In this document: piece after piece, positions 9,381-18,060 of the stretch
Numbering within the stretch: position 1 is the first letter of the stretch
Layout of the letters: each line of letters begins with the position of its first letter
DNA from: Geobacter sp. SVR
GTDB lineage: Bacteria > Desulfobacterota > Desulfuromonadia > Geobacterales > Pseudopelobacteraceae
Assembly: GCF_016865365.1 (NCBI RefSeq)
Contig: NZ_AP024469.1
Location: 3,688,501 to 3,752,500 of the forward strand
Direction: 5' to 3'
Length of the DNA: 64,000 nucleotides
Notes under the pieces: generated by a model
What the model was told of the DNA's origin: nothing
Database searches by the model: none
What the model saw: only the letters and a program-made list of their open reading frames with translations
Translations under genes and position numbers: made by a program

Positions 9381-10805
9381 CTATTTGTTTTTAATCGACT
9401 TTTGACGCACAGCCAGGCGTATCGAAACCGGCGCGTCTCTCAGGATGCTGACCTGCTTCAACGGCGGCAACAGGCTTTTGCGGTAGACCTGCCCCTTGAT
9501 CAACTGACTGGCATCCAGCTCCTCGGTAAGGACCGCATCGACCCGCGCGATCTGTTCCGAAGGTCCCTCCACCTCGACCACGGCGGGATCGGCTAAGACA
9601 TCCAGACCACGCAGCGGCCGTGTCAGTGCTCCCCGCAACCGCACTTTGACCGGCACCGTCTTACGCTGCTTGCTTTCGGCGACGATCCTGATCGACGGCG
9701 GATTGATGCTGTTGATGACCATGCCGGAGGGAAGGCTGAAATCGGAGTGTTTTATCCTGATGACGTTCTGCCCGTCGTGAACACCTGAAAGATCGAGATC
9801 GGCTGCAATATCGAGTTTGGAAGGGAGCGGTGTCAGACTGGAGAGAGATTTGATCTGGACATCGATTTCTTCGGGAACCGACCGCACCAAGGCCAGGTTG
9901 TTCGGAATGCCATGCATCCTGACCGGTACGGTTACAGTCGTAATCTGCCCCTGCCGGGAGGTGATCAGTATCCAGAAGGTTATCACGATGAGCAGGATGG
10001 CCGTTTTGGGGATCAGGTTCCGGAACATCTGTTTCGGCAGGCTGTTGCGGGCGACTTCGCGGACAGGATTGATCAATTCGTCCAGGAGCGCCGCCAGCTC
10101 TCCGGAAGAGGCCACCCGGCGCAGCTCCCCTCCCACGGCCAGCGACACCTCTCCGCGCTCCTCCGACACCACGGCCACTATGGCGTCCGTCCGTTCGGAA
10201 AGCCCGAGTGCGGCCCGGTGACGGGTGCCCAGGTACTGAGGGAGATCAGGGTTGGCGGAGAGCGGCAGATGGCAGGAAGCCACGGCAATGCGCCCGCTGC
10301 TGATCAGTGCGGCCCCATCGTGCAGCGGCGTGCCGTCCACGAAAATCGCTTCCAGGATCTGAGGGGAGATTTCGCAGTCGAGTCGCACGCCGTTCAACAT
10401 CAGGTCTGCCAGGGACTCGCTGCGCTGAAAAACGACAAGTGCTCCGGTCCGCTTGCCAGCAAGGATAAACAGGGTTTCGGCAAGCTCCTGGAACCGGGCC
10501 TGCGGGGTTTCCTCACGGCTTTCGAACAGATGCCGCAAAAGGCTGAAGCGATACAGGGCCTGGCGGATCTCGGCCTGAAATACGACGATGATCAGGACGA
10601 TCAGCACGGTCCCCAGTTCCTGCAGAATCCAACTGGTCATGTACAGCCCGAGGAAGCGGGTGACGAAGTAGATCAGCGTGACCACTCCCAACCCGAGCAG
10701 CACCTGCATGGCGCGGGTACGGCGAAACCACGAGTAAAGCTGGTACAAAAGAAATGTCATGATCAGGATGTCAGCCACATCCTGCAGGCGTACAAACGAT
10801 GGCAA
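9381..10805 (-). CDS. cdaA: Fused diadenylate cyclase CdaA and YbbR/CdaR regulator
   Basis: The 474-aa chain joins two proteins that are separate in Firmicutes. Residues 10-78 hold three membrane segments and about 95-235 form a DAC/DisA_N catalytic domain with the DGA (163-165) and RHR (195-197) motifs for ATP condensation to c-di-AMP. After a fourth membrane segment (267-282), residues 290-474 are YbbR-type repeats (VTVPVRMHG, VPVKVRLRG) that would be periplasmic, as in CdaR. CdaR modulates CdaA in known systems, so a fixed 1:1 sensor-synthase is plausible. The start is an unusual TTG, chosen because the following residues match CdaA N-termini. Confidence 0.85.
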   Translation of the reverse strand: MPSFVRLQDVADILIMTFLLYQLYSWFRRTRAMQVLLGLGVVTLIYFVTRFLGLYMTSWILQELGTVLIVLIIVVFQAEIRQALYRFSLLRHLFESREETPQARFQELAETLFILAGKRTGALVVFQRSESLADLMLNGVRLDCEISPQILEAIFVDGTPLHDGAALISSGRIAVASCHLPLSANPDLPQYLGTRHRAALGLSERTDAIVAVVSEERGEVSLAVGGELRRVASSGELAALLDELINPVREVARNSLPKQMFRNLIPKTAILLIVITFWILITSRQGQITTVTVPVRMHGIPNNLALVRSVPEEIDVQIKSLSSLTPLPSKLDIAADLDLSGVHDGQNVIRIKHSDFSLPSGMVINSINPPSIRIVAESKQRKTVPVKVRLRGALTRPLRGLDVLADPAVVEVEGPSEQIARVDAVLTEELDASQLIKGQVYRKSLLPPLKQVSILRDAPVSIRLAVRQKSIKNK

Positions 10806-10948
10806 CGCGGTTTCTGCCCCTTTCTGGAAATGAGAACCACGCCTCCGCGAAACCGGGAGGATTTTTGCTGGTCTTGCCGCACAGAATCATGCTACAAGAA
10901 TCAGCTCGTAAAAATAGCATCAAATTCGGACAAAAGGTAGCAAATCCT

Positions 10949-11659
10949 ATGTTCAGGCTTTCCGACAAAGGCGAAAAGATTCAGCAGATGTTCGGCGCCA
11001 TCGCCCCCCGTTACGATTTCCTCAACCGTCTCCTGAGCTTCGGCATCGACCGCCGCTGGCGCACCAAGGCGGTACGACTGCTCAAGTATCAACAGGGATC
11101 GCGCATTCTGGATGTCGCCACCGGCACCGGCGACGTTGCCCTTGAAATCGCCCGCTCGACCCCCTCTTCGGTACAGATCACTGGCGCCGATTTCTGCCGG
11201 GAAATGGTGGAGTTGGGGCAGGTCAAGGTGGCCGCCTCACCCTATGCGGACCGGATCGAATTCAGGGTGGCCCCCTGCGAGGACCTCCCCTTCCCGGACA
11301 ACACCTTCGATTCGATTACGATCGCCTTCGGGATCAGGAACGTGGTCGACCGCCGGCTGGGACTGGCCGAGATGTGGCGGGTACTCAGGCCGGGAGGCAG
11401 AATGATCATCCTGGAATTCTCGACTCCGCGTTCGCAGCTGTTCCGCCAGATCTACCACTTCTATTTCCGCCGTGTACTGCCGGTAATCGGTGGATTGTTC
11501 TCGCGCTACAACGCCTACAAATACCTGCCGGATTCGGTGCTGGAATTTCCCAGCCAGAACGAATTCTCCACCATGATGGCGGACACCGGATTCCGCCATA
11601 TCCACATCCGTGATCTCACCTTCGGCATCGCCAGCATCTATACCGGCGAAAAAGAATAG
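10949..11659 (+). CDS. ubiE: UbiE/MenG, demethylmenaquinone/ubiquinone methyltransferase
   Basis: This is a class I SAM-dependent C-methyltransferase (236 aa) for the last step of menaquinone synthesis. It shows the family start (GEKIQQMFGAIAPRYDFLNR), SAM motif I DVATGTGDVA, NTFDSITIAFGIRNV, and RPGGRMIILEFS followed by the UbiE-specific YKYLPDSVLEFP. The ATG at 10949 is preferred over in-frame upstream starts because the conserved family N-terminus begins there and AAAGG lies upstream. It is divergent from the cdaA fusion gene. Confidence 0.93.
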   Translation: MFRLSDKGEKIQQMFGAIAPRYDFLNRLLSFGIDRRWRTKAVRLLKYQQGSRILDVATGTGDVALEIARSTPSSVQITGADFCREMVELGQVKVAASPYADRIEFRVAPCEDLPFPDNTFDSITIAFGIRNVVDRRLGLAEMWRVLRPGGRMIILEFSTPRSQLFRQIYHFYFRRVLPVIGGLFSRYNAYKYLPDSVLEFPSQNEFSTMMADTGFRHIHIRDLTFGIASIYTGEKE

Positions 11660-11679
11660 CAACAGCTGCCCGATACAAT

Positions 11680-11713
11680 AAAAGGCCTGCCGGAGAACTT
11701 CGGCAGGCCTTTT
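11680..11713. terminator. Bidirectional terminator between ubiE and plsY
   Basis: A perfect stem of AAGGCCTGCCG and CGGCAGGCCTT has As on its left and Ts on its right. It can therefore terminate both ubiE (+) and plsY (-), which converge here. Confidence 0.9.
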
Positions 11714-11759
11714 CTGTTCAGGGATCAGGAACGGGCTCAATGATTCGGGGCACGCCCTC

Positions 11760-12356
11760 TCATGACTTGAAGCGATTTTCCGTCCCCGCCAGCAGGCGTT
11801 TTATATTTTCGTGGTGCCGCATGATCACGATCATCGCGATCACCAGCGTAACCGCAACCAGCGGCTGATCCCCCCCCAGAAAGGCCACCACCAGCGGCAT
11901 GACCGCCGCCGCGCTGACCGAGCCGAGCGAGACGTAGCGCCATTTCAGCATCAGTCCCACAAACACGCCCAGCGCAATCGCCACTGCCAGGGGGGCAAGC
12001 CCCAGGAACACTCCCAGGGCCGTAGCAACCCCTTTTCCCCCCTTGAAGCGCAGAAAAACCGAAAAGACATGCCCGCAGAAAGCCGCCAGACCGACCCAGG
12101 CCACCTGCTCAGCGGAAAGCCCGAACTGACGAGCGGCCAGCACCGGGATCAGCCCCTTGAGGCAGTCGCCGATCAGGGTCATGACCCCGACCTTGCGTCC
12201 CACGGTGCGATAGAGGTTGGTGGCGCCGATATTGCCGCTCCCCTCTTTGCGCACATCGATGCCGTAAAGCTTGCCCAGCAGGAGCCCGGTCGGGATCGAC
12301 CCCAGCATATAGCTGGCTGCTATCCAGATGATCGCTTGTGCTCCGTTATCGTACAT
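11760..12356 (-). CDS. plsY: PlsY, acyl-phosphate:glycerol-3-phosphate acyltransferase
   Basis: PlsY is an inner-membrane enzyme that makes lysophosphatidic acid from acyl-phosphate and glycerol-3-phosphate. The 198-aa product has about five membrane helices and the three PlsY loops: GSIPTGLLLGKLYGIDVR, EGSGNIGATNLYRTVGR and RFKGGKGVATALGV. Length and motifs are standard. It lies 57 bp downstream of bamD on the same strand, so they may be cotranscribed. Confidence 0.95.
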   Translation of the reverse strand: MYDNGAQAIIWIAASYMLGSIPTGLLLGKLYGIDVRKEGSGNIGATNLYRTVGRKVGVMTLIGDCLKGLIPVLAARQFGLSAEQVAWVGLAAFCGHVFSVFLRFKGGKGVATALGVFLGLAPLAVAIALGVFVGLMLKWRYVSLGSVSAAAVMPLVVAFLGGDQPLVAVTLVIAMIVIMRHHENIKRLLAGTENRFKS

Positions 12357-12413
12357 ATGCGTTCATAATCCGTTTCTGTTACGGCCGCCCTTTCCCGGGC
12401 CGGCCCCGGCGTC

Positions 12414-13160
12414 TCACCGGAGGTACTTGTTGATCAGTTCCTTGGCATCAGCGGCATGCGCGCTGTTCGGAAAATCCTTGAGCAGCTGGTCCAGGGCTTC
12501 CTTCCCTTTCGGCTTCTGGTCCGCTTTGATATAGCCTTTACCGAGCCACAGCAGCACCTCGTCACGGCGCGGAAGATCCCCGAACACCTTGAGCGCCTGC
12601 TCGAAACGGGCGATAGCGGCCGGATACTTTTCGTCGTTCATATAGAACTTGCCCACGTAGAGCTCATACTGCAGTTGTTTGTCCCGGCATTCGCCGTATT
12701 TGGCTTCCGCATCGCCCCTGAACTCACCCCCGGGATACAGCTTCATATAGGACTCGAAGAGGCCGATGGCATTCTTGACCGGCGTCTGGTCGGTATCGAT
12801 GCCGTGAATCTGGTGATAATGACTCATGGCTTGGCGGTAAAGCGCGTAGCCGGCCCGCTCGTGCCGAGGATGAAGTTTGCGGAAATCTTCGTAGGCCGCG
12901 GCAGCCTCGATGTAATCCTTATGCACAAAGTAGGCATCGGCAATGCTCAATTCGGCCCTGGTCGTCAGCTCGGGCGACTGGAAAGTCTCCTTGACCTTCT
13001 TCCATTGGGCGATGGCTTCCTCGTAATCCCCCTTCTGGAAGAGTCGCTCGCCCTCCTTGAACATCTCATCAGGGGTACTGGCGATCCGGTGAGCAGCGCA
13101 GCCCTGCAGCAGGGCAACGACAATCATGGAAACCATTGCTGTTTTGACAGTGTTTTTCAT
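12414..13160 (-). CDS. bamD: BamD, outer membrane assembly lipoprotein
   Basis: BamD is the essential lipoprotein of the BAM complex that inserts beta-barrel proteins into the outer membrane. The 248-aa protein starts with a signal sequence and lipobox (ALLQGC), then TPR repeats (EGERLFQKGDYEEAIAQW; AIARFEQALKVFGDLPRRDE) ending in NSAHAADAKELINKYL. The open frame extends upstream into the neighbouring gene. The ATG at 13160 is chosen because it directly precedes the signal peptide and has AAGGAACGGT upstream. Confidence 0.9.
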   Translation of the reverse strand: MKNTVKTAMVSMIVVALLQGCAAHRIASTPDEMFKEGERLFQKGDYEEAIAQWKKVKETFQSPELTTRAELSIADAYFVHKDYIEAAAAYEDFRKLHPRHERAGYALYRQAMSHYHQIHGIDTDQTPVKNAIGLFESYMKLYPGGEFRGDAEAKYGECRDKQLQYELYVGKFYMNDEKYPAAIARFEQALKVFGDLPRRDEVLLWLGKGYIKADQKPKGKEALDQLLKDFPNSAHAADAKELINKYLR

Positions 13161-13192
13161 ACCGTTCCTTATGGTGGATTCAGATCTGCTCC

Positions 13193-14521
13193 TTACAGAA
13201 TTCCGGCACCCATCGGGCCGGACAGCAATTGGCCGATGGTATCGTGATTGAGCCACACCACCGGTCCGGCCGGCTGCCAGGCGGCCTGCACCATCAGGCG
13301 CCCGGTGGCGAGGAACACAACCCGCGACAGTTCGGCGCACACGAGCTGCTTCTGGTCGGCATGCATCCCCATCAGCTCAGCGGAGGCGGCCAGCATAAAT
13401 TCGGCCTGCGCACCGGTATTGTGCTGCGGCCAGGCGGCGAAATCGAGCAATTCGGACAGAAGCGGGGACGACAGATACGCATCTGCCCGCTCCAGCAGCC
13501 GCTCCAGGGTCTCTCCCTCTTTCAGCATCTGCCGGCAGCGCTCATACAACGGCGCTGCCAGGGCTTCGCCAGCCTCACGCCTGATGGCGGTCAGGAGCGG
13601 ATAAAGAGAAATTTCCACACCCAAAAACAGGGCGCTCGAATTGGTCTGGATCTCAGGGCAATTGAAAACGGTGGCTACAATACCCTGATCGAAAGCCTCG
13701 GCTGCTATCTGCTCCAGGCGCATTTTTGCCCAACCCTGAACATAGGGGGTGTACGACTGCCAACGGTATTCGCCGCCGACCAGCACGCCGGTGCCGTGAT
13801 AGCCGTAAGCGGTATAGCTTACCCGTCCGCCGGCCGTGGTGTTGCGGGTACGTATGGCAGCGGTTTCCTCCAACAGATAGCGGAAGGTGTCGGCGGTAAC
13901 CTCGTTGAAGCTGGCGTCGCACAGACGCCCCAGATTGCTCTGCCAAAAATCGGCCGAAGCCAGGAATTTGTCCCCGGTCCCCTTGAACACCCGGTTGAGC
14001 AGCGGCATGAATACCCGCGCCCGCGGGATGCCGCCTGCCATTGCATGCGCGAAGACGACGCTGGCCCCTTCCGGGATCTGCCTGCCAAGTTCCGCGGCAA
14101 CCATGGACAGGGCACTGCGGAAACGGGCCGTGCCGGCGGCACGGGCCTGCTCGATGAAGCCCTCGGGGAACGTAATGGTATTCCAGTCGTCGGGCCGGGC
14201 CTTTTTGAGCTGCTCCGCCACCGAAGGCTGCCCATTCACCGCTTCCATGTCGAAACCGGCTTCAAGGGGTACATTGATGATCTTTCCCCCCAGAATGGCT
14301 TCCGCAGCGCGCAATTCTTCGGCATTGAGGGGGCGCAGGCTGCCGTCGGCATCGCGCCTGCCCACCGTGGTGCCGATCACGGTCATTCCGAGACGCCTGG
14401 CCTCGTCCACCATGCCGTTGGCATAGCCGCGCCCGAACAACTCACCCACCAGCACCAGCACATCCCCTGTCTTATAGCCCGCTTTACCGGGCAATTCCTG
14501 CATCGGTCTGTAGTCCGTCAT
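13193..14521 (-). CDS. Conserved protein, possibly FabMG-type enoyl-ACP reductase
   Basis: The 442-aa product has an N-terminal segment like a nucleotide-binding fold (VLVLVGELFGRGYANGMVDEA, then MTVIGTTVGRRD), a middle region with AHAMAGGIPRARVF and a conserved aromatic stretch (YTAYGYHGTGVLVGGEYRW). I do not recognise it with certainty. It resembles proteins annotated in Geobacter as FabMG-family enoyl-ACP reductases, which would act in fatty-acid elongation, but that link is from memory only. It is minus strand, upstream of bamD and divergent from hypE. An AGGAGG site precedes the ATG. Confidence 0.45.
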   Translation of the reverse strand: MTDYRPMQELPGKAGYKTGDVLVLVGELFGRGYANGMVDEARRLGMTVIGTTVGRRDADGSLRPLNAEELRAAEAILGGKIINVPLEAGFDMEAVNGQPSVAEQLKKARPDDWNTITFPEGFIEQARAAGTARFRSALSMVAAELGRQIPEGASVVFAHAMAGGIPRARVFMPLLNRVFKGTGDKFLASADFWQSNLGRLCDASFNEVTADTFRYLLEETAAIRTRNTTAGGRVSYTAYGYHGTGVLVGGEYRWQSYTPYVQGWAKMRLEQIAAEAFDQGIVATVFNCPEIQTNSSALFLGVEISLYPLLTAIRREAGEALAAPLYERCRQMLKEGETLERLLERADAYLSSPLLSELLDFAAWPQHNTGAQAEFMLAASAELMGMHADQKQLVCAELSRVVFLATGRLMVQAAWQPAGPVVWLNHDTIGQLLSGPMGAGIL

Positions 14522-14604
14522 TATATCCTCCTCTGCTCGACAATCATCGTTTCATATCATGAACGTCGCTGGAATGGGAACAGAAAAAGCACTGCCGCTG
14601 CGCG

Positions 14605-14632
14605 TGACAATGCGGGAAAAGCGTGCTATGTT
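14605..14632 (+). promoter_or_regulatory. Probable sigma-70 promoter of hypE
   Basis: TGACAA and TATGTT are spaced by 16 bp and lie about 30 bp before the hypE start, in the divergent intergenic region. The boxes are one or two mismatches from consensus. This gives hypE its own start of transcription away from hypBFCD. Confidence 0.45.
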
Positions 14633-14662
14633 CCGCGAAAAACGAAGGAGCGACCGAACTCC

Positions 14663-15676
14663 GTGAATACCGACCTGATCCTGCTTGGACACGGCAGCGG
14701 TGGAAGGCTCTCTCACCAACTGCTCGACGAACTGATCATTCCCGCCCTGAGCGGGACCGCCCCATCCGCACAGAATGATGCCGCCCTGCTGGATGGACTC
14801 TGCGGCCGCCTGGCCTACACCACCGACTCGTTCGTGGTCGATCCGATCTTCTTTCCCGGGGGCACGATCGGCAGCCTGGCCGTGCACGGCACCGTCAACG
14901 ACCTAGCCATGATGGGGGCCAGACCGCGCTTCCTCAGCATCGGGCTGATCATCGAGGAGGGCTTCAGCAGGGCAGACCTGGCGACGATCCTGCACGACAT
15001 GCGCCGTGCCGCGGATGATGCGGGGGTCAGCATCGTCACCGGCGACACCAAGGTCGTGCCGCGCGGCAAGGCTGACAAGATCTTCATTACCTCCTCCGGT
15101 ATCGGTATAATAGAGCACGAGCTGCAGATCCACGGTGCCAATGCCCGGCCCGGCGACCGCATCATCATCAACGGCACGGTCGGAGACCACGGCATCGCCG
15201 TCATGGCCGGCCGCGAAGGCCTCAAAGTCGGCACGGACATCAGCAGCGATTCCGCCGCACTGAACGGGCTGGTGACAGAGATCATCGACGAGGCAGGCCA
15301 GCACCTGCACGTTCTGCGCGACCCGACGCGCGGCGGGGTAGCCACCACCATCAAAGAGATCGCCCTGCAGTCGGCCGTCTCGGTTACGCTCAGCGAAAAA
15401 GACCTGCCGGTCAAGCCGGGGGTGCGGGGGGTCTGCGCGATCCTCGGCCTCGACCCGCTGTTCGTGGCGAACGAGGGCAAACTGCTGGCCTTTGTGGCGC
15501 CCGAAGCGGCCGACCGTGTCCTGGCCCGTATGCGGCAGCATCCGCTGGGCACCGAAGCCGCCATCATCGGCAGCGTGTCGGCCGGAGAGGCCGGACGGGT
15601 ACGTATGGAGACCTCCGTAGGAGGTCTGCGGGGGGTCGAGATGCTGGCAGGCGAGCAACTGCCGCGGATATGCTGA
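14663..15676 (+). CDS. hypE: HypE, hydrogenase maturation protein (thiocarboxamide dehydratase)
   Basis: HypE accepts the carbamoyl group from HypF on its C-terminal Cys and dehydrates it to thiocyanate, the CN donor. The 337-aa product has the AIR-synthase/PurM fold motifs (LLGHGSGGRLSHQLL; NDAALLDG; DPIFFPGG; VHGTVNDLAMMGA) and ends with the diagnostic PRIC. GTG at 14663 is the only start fitting the family N-terminus. AAGGAG lies 13 bp before it, slightly far. ybaK follows after 10 bp. Confidence 0.95.
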   Translation: MNTDLILLGHGSGGRLSHQLLDELIIPALSGTAPSAQNDAALLDGLCGRLAYTTDSFVVDPIFFPGGTIGSLAVHGTVNDLAMMGARPRFLSIGLIIEEGFSRADLATILHDMRRAADDAGVSIVTGDTKVVPRGKADKIFITSSGIGIIEHELQIHGANARPGDRIIINGTVGDHGIAVMAGREGLKVGTDISSDSAALNGLVTEIIDEAGQHLHVLRDPTRGGVATTIKEIALQSAVSVTLSEKDLPVKPGVRGVCAILGLDPLFVANEGKLLAFVAPEAADRVLARMRQHPLGTEAAIIGSVSAGEAGRVRMETSVGGLRGVEMLAGEQLPRIC

Positions 15677-15686
15677 GGTTGGAATC

Positions 15687-16169
15687 ATGGCCAAAGAAAA
15701 AACGCCCATAACCCCTGCCGTTCGCCAGTTGCGCAGCGAAAAGGTCGCCTTTACCGACCACCTCTATGCTTACGAGGAAAAGGGGGGCACTGCCACCTCG
15801 GCCCGGGAACTGGGAGTGGACGAGCACAGCGTGATCAAGACACTGATCATGGAAGATGAACGGAAAAATCCGCTGGTTGTGCTGATGCACGGCGACCGGC
15901 AGGTTTCCACCAAGGAACTGGCGCGCCTGATCGGCACGAAACAGGTTTCCCCCTGCTCGCCGGACACGGCCCAGAAACATACCGGTTACCTGGTAGGGGG
16001 CACCTCACCCTTTGGGACCCGCCGCGCCATGCCGGTCTACATGGAAGAGGGCATCGCAGCACTCGCCAAAATCTATATCAATGGCGGCAAACGGGGCTAT
16101 CTGGTCAGCCTCGACCCGGCCGAACTGGTCCGGGTATTGAAACCGGTGCCGGTCAAGGTCGGTATTTAG
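15687..16169 (+). CDS. ybaK: YbaK/EbsC-type Cys-tRNA(Pro) deacylase
   Basis: This 160-aa editing-domain protein hydrolyses Cys-tRNAPro mischarged by prolyl-tRNA synthetase. It shows the YbaK pattern: TPAVRQLRSEKVAF, then ELGVDEHSVIKTLIMED (with the catalytic-site Lys), GTKQVSPCSPDTAQKHTGYLVGGTSPFG and GGKRGYLVSLDP. It lies 10 bp after hypE and is probably cotranscribed, with no functional link that I can see. Confidence 0.9.
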   Translation: MAKEKTPITPAVRQLRSEKVAFTDHLYAYEEKGGTATSARELGVDEHSVIKTLIMEDERKNPLVVLMHGDRQVSTKELARLIGTKQVSPCSPDTAQKHTGYLVGGTSPFGTRRAMPVYMEEGIAALAKIYINGGKRGYLVSLDPAELVRVLKPVPVKVGI

Positions 16170-16189
16170 AAGCAAAGGAGCAACCCATC

Positions 16190-16639
16190 ATGATCCGCAA
16201 GGGCCAAATCAGCGACGTTAAAGAGATCCAGAAACTGCTGATCACCTATGCCAGCCGGGGGGATATGCTCTCCCGATCGCTGTCCGAGATATACGAATCG
16301 CTGCGGGATTTTTACGTATTCGAACAGGATGGAGTGCTGCTGGGAACTGCTGCGCTGCACATCGTCTGGGAGGATCTGGCCGAAGTCCGTTCGGTCGCCG
16401 TGGCCGAGGACGCAGGACGCAGAGGTATTGGCAGTCAACTGGTGCAGGCCTGCATCGCCGAGGCCCGCGAGATCGGGCTCAAACGCATCTTCTGCCTGAC
16501 ATACAAACCGGAATTCTTCGGCAAGCACGGCTTCCGTCTGGTCGACAAATCCGAGCTGCCTCACAAGGTGTGGGGAGACTGTATCAAATGCGTCAAATTC
16601 CCCGATTGCGACGAGAATGCCATGATTCTCGACCTGTAA
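16190..16639 (+). CDS. Stand-alone GNAT N-acetyltransferase, ArgA-like
   Basis: This 149-aa single-domain GNAT acetyltransferase has the acetyl-CoA motif VAEDAGRRGIGSQLVQAC and the ArgA-like FCLTYKPEFFGKHGF. Single-domain proteins of this type serve as N-acetylglutamate synthase (first step of arginine synthesis) in several bacteria lacking the kinase-fused ArgA. The C-terminal CIKCVKFPDCDE is a conserved cysteine cluster of the group. An AAAGGAG site precedes the ATG. It is the third gene of the hypE-ybaK unit. Confidence 0.75.
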   Translation: MIRKGQISDVKEIQKLLITYASRGDMLSRSLSEIYESLRDFYVFEQDGVLLGTAALHIVWEDLAEVRSVAVAEDAGRRGIGSQLVQACIAEAREIGLKRIFCLTYKPEFFGKHGFRLVDKSELPHKVWGDCIKCVKFPDCDENAMILDL

Positions 16640-16675
16640 ACCTGATGCGCCGGCTCTGCAGCCAGATCCCGCAGA

Positions 16676-17137
16676 TCAGCCGGCCGTCAGCTCTCTCTCG
16701 ATCCCCATCGCCTGACCACGCTCACACAGGGTCTGGAGCGTCATACCAGCAAACAGGTTGTTGATCAGGGTACTGGCCTCTTCCCACACCGTCTGGGTCA
16801 CGCAGTTTCCCTCAAAAGGGCATTCTGTCTGCCGCCTCGGCTTCCTGAGGGGTGTTCCCCCGCAGTTGACCAACAGCACATCCTGTTCGGTAGCGTTCAG
16901 TATCTCCAGCACGGTGATTTCATCCGGTTTCCTGGCAAGGCAGTATCCCCCCTGGGGACCGCGCTTGCTCCGGAGAATGCCGGCCCTCTTCAGGGTCTGG
17001 AAAATCTGCTCCAGGTACCGGGGAGAAATCTGCTGGCGGCGCGAAATATCCTGAATCTGCGCAGGCGCTCCCCCGGAGTTGTAAGCGATATCGAACAAAG
17101 CCCGCAGGCCGTAACGGCTCTTGGTGGAAAGTCGCAT
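16676..17137 (-). CDS. Rrf2-family transcriptional regulator (IscR/CymR-like)
   Basis: The 153-aa protein has the Rrf2 N-terminus MRLSTKSRYGLRALFDIA, a winged HTH (ISPRYLEQIFQTLKRAGIL, then SKRGPQGGYCLAR) and a cysteine set (NCGGTPLRK, TECPFEGNC). This set could hold an Fe-S cluster as in IscR, although the spacing differs, so cysteine-metabolism sensing (CymR-like) is also possible. No isc or cys genes adjoin it within the window. The 122-bp gap upstream probably contains its promoter. Confidence 0.85.
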   Translation of the reverse strand: MRLSTKSRYGLRALFDIAYNSGGAPAQIQDISRRQQISPRYLEQIFQTLKRAGILRSKRGPQGGYCLARKPDEITVLEILNATEQDVLLVNCGGTPLRKPRRQTECPFEGNCVTQTVWEEASTLINNLFAGMTLQTLCERGQAMGIERELTAG

Positions 17138-17259
17138 CCCGATCCCTCGTTTCTTTGAACCCGCATTTATCCAGATCAGCCATTGTGCTTACAATGGTCC
17201 TCCGGCATTGTCAAGAAAATAGCCAGTTATTCCATAGCAGTAGGCGCAGGGGAAGAGCG

Positions 17260-17985
17260 TCACACCACGGCCCGCGCCATTGTGATCACCGTCACGTGGC
17301 AGGCCCCGGCTTTCTTGAGTACCCTGGCGCACTCGTCTACGGTGCTGCCGGTTGTGAAGACATCATCCACCAGCAGAATCCGTTTGCCCGTCACCTGGGA
17401 CGGATTGTCCACCGCAAAGGCTCCCCGGACATTGGCACGCCGCTCCCCGGCATCCAGCTCGATCTGCGGCCGTGTCCAGCGGACCCTCCGCATGAGCCGC
17501 CGCTTCAGAGGCAGTCCCCATTCACGCGCCAGCGGCTCCGCCAGCAGTACTGCCTGATTGAAACCTCTGCTCCGCAGCCTCCTGACGTGCAACGGCACCG
17601 GTACGATCAGGTCAGGGGTTTGAAGGGCAACGAATTCTGACAATTGCTCCACAGCCAGCAATGCCAAGGGGCGTCTCAGATGGGTTCTGTAGTGGTACTT
17701 GAAGGCATGGATGAGCTCGCGGCCACCCCCTTCGTACAGGAGTGCCGAGCGGGCTGCATCGAAACCGGGGGCATGGGTCAGGCAGTCTGAGCAGGGATGA
17801 TCATCGCCAAAACCATGGAAGGGAATGCCGCAGATCGAACAGCAGGGATGGCAGACGGGTGGCATCCTTTCCCGGCAGGCCGGGCAGATGTGCAGCGGCC
17901 CGGCCTGGGGAATGAATGTCCGGCACAGATGGCAGCGCGGGGGAAATAAAAAATCGAGCAAAGTATCCCGGAAAGTTCCGAACAT
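17260..17985 (-). CDS. comF: ComF-family phosphoribosyltransferase-like protein
   Basis: The 241-aa product has the ComF layout: an N-terminal zinc-ribbon double-CxxC region (PPRCHLCRTF; CPACRERM; CSICGIPF; CSDCL) and a C-terminal PRTase domain with VPVPLHVRRLRSRGFNQA and the PRPP loop RILLVDDVFTTGST. ComF proteins act in DNA uptake in naturally competent bacteria, though the role here is not established. It is minus strand, between the LUD gene and the Rrf2 gene. Confidence 0.88.
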   Translation of the reverse strand: MFGTFRDTLLDFLFPPRCHLCRTFIPQAGPLHICPACRERMPPVCHPCCSICGIPFHGFGDDHPCSDCLTHAPGFDAARSALLYEGGGRELIHAFKYHYRTHLRRPLALLAVEQLSEFVALQTPDLIVPVPLHVRRLRSRGFNQAVLLAEPLAREWGLPLKRRLMRRVRWTRPQIELDAGERRANVRGAFAVDNPSQVTGKRILLVDDVFTTGSTVDECARVLKKAGACHVTVITMARAVV

Positions 17986-18018
17986 GAGGGCTTACCGAGG
18001 AAGCGCGGTTTTTTGAGG

Positions 18019-18046
18019 ATGGACCGGGAGCAGGCTTCCGGTCCAT
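18019..18046 (-). terminator. Hairpin between LUD gene and comF
   Basis: A 9-bp perfect stem (ATGGACCGG with CCGGTCCAT) around a ten-base loop lies just after the LUD stop on the minus strand. It lacks a clear T-tract in that direction, so it may be a weak terminator or an RNA-stability element. Confidence 0.45.
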
Positions 18047-18060
18047 CGATTGGTCGGAGG

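Noticed and set aside
10799-10948. A 50-codon longer ubiE start
   Set aside because: The extra residues do not match the family N-terminus, while ATG 10949 does and has an AAAGG site.
12414-13340. A bamD start 60 codons further upstream
   Set aside because: It would overlap the preceding gene and place the signal peptide inside the protein; ATG 13160 begins with the lipoprotein signal.
13229-14660. Long in-frame extension upstream of hypE
   Set aside because: The extension is antisense to the minus-strand gene at 13193-14521, and HypE family proteins start near GTG 14663.
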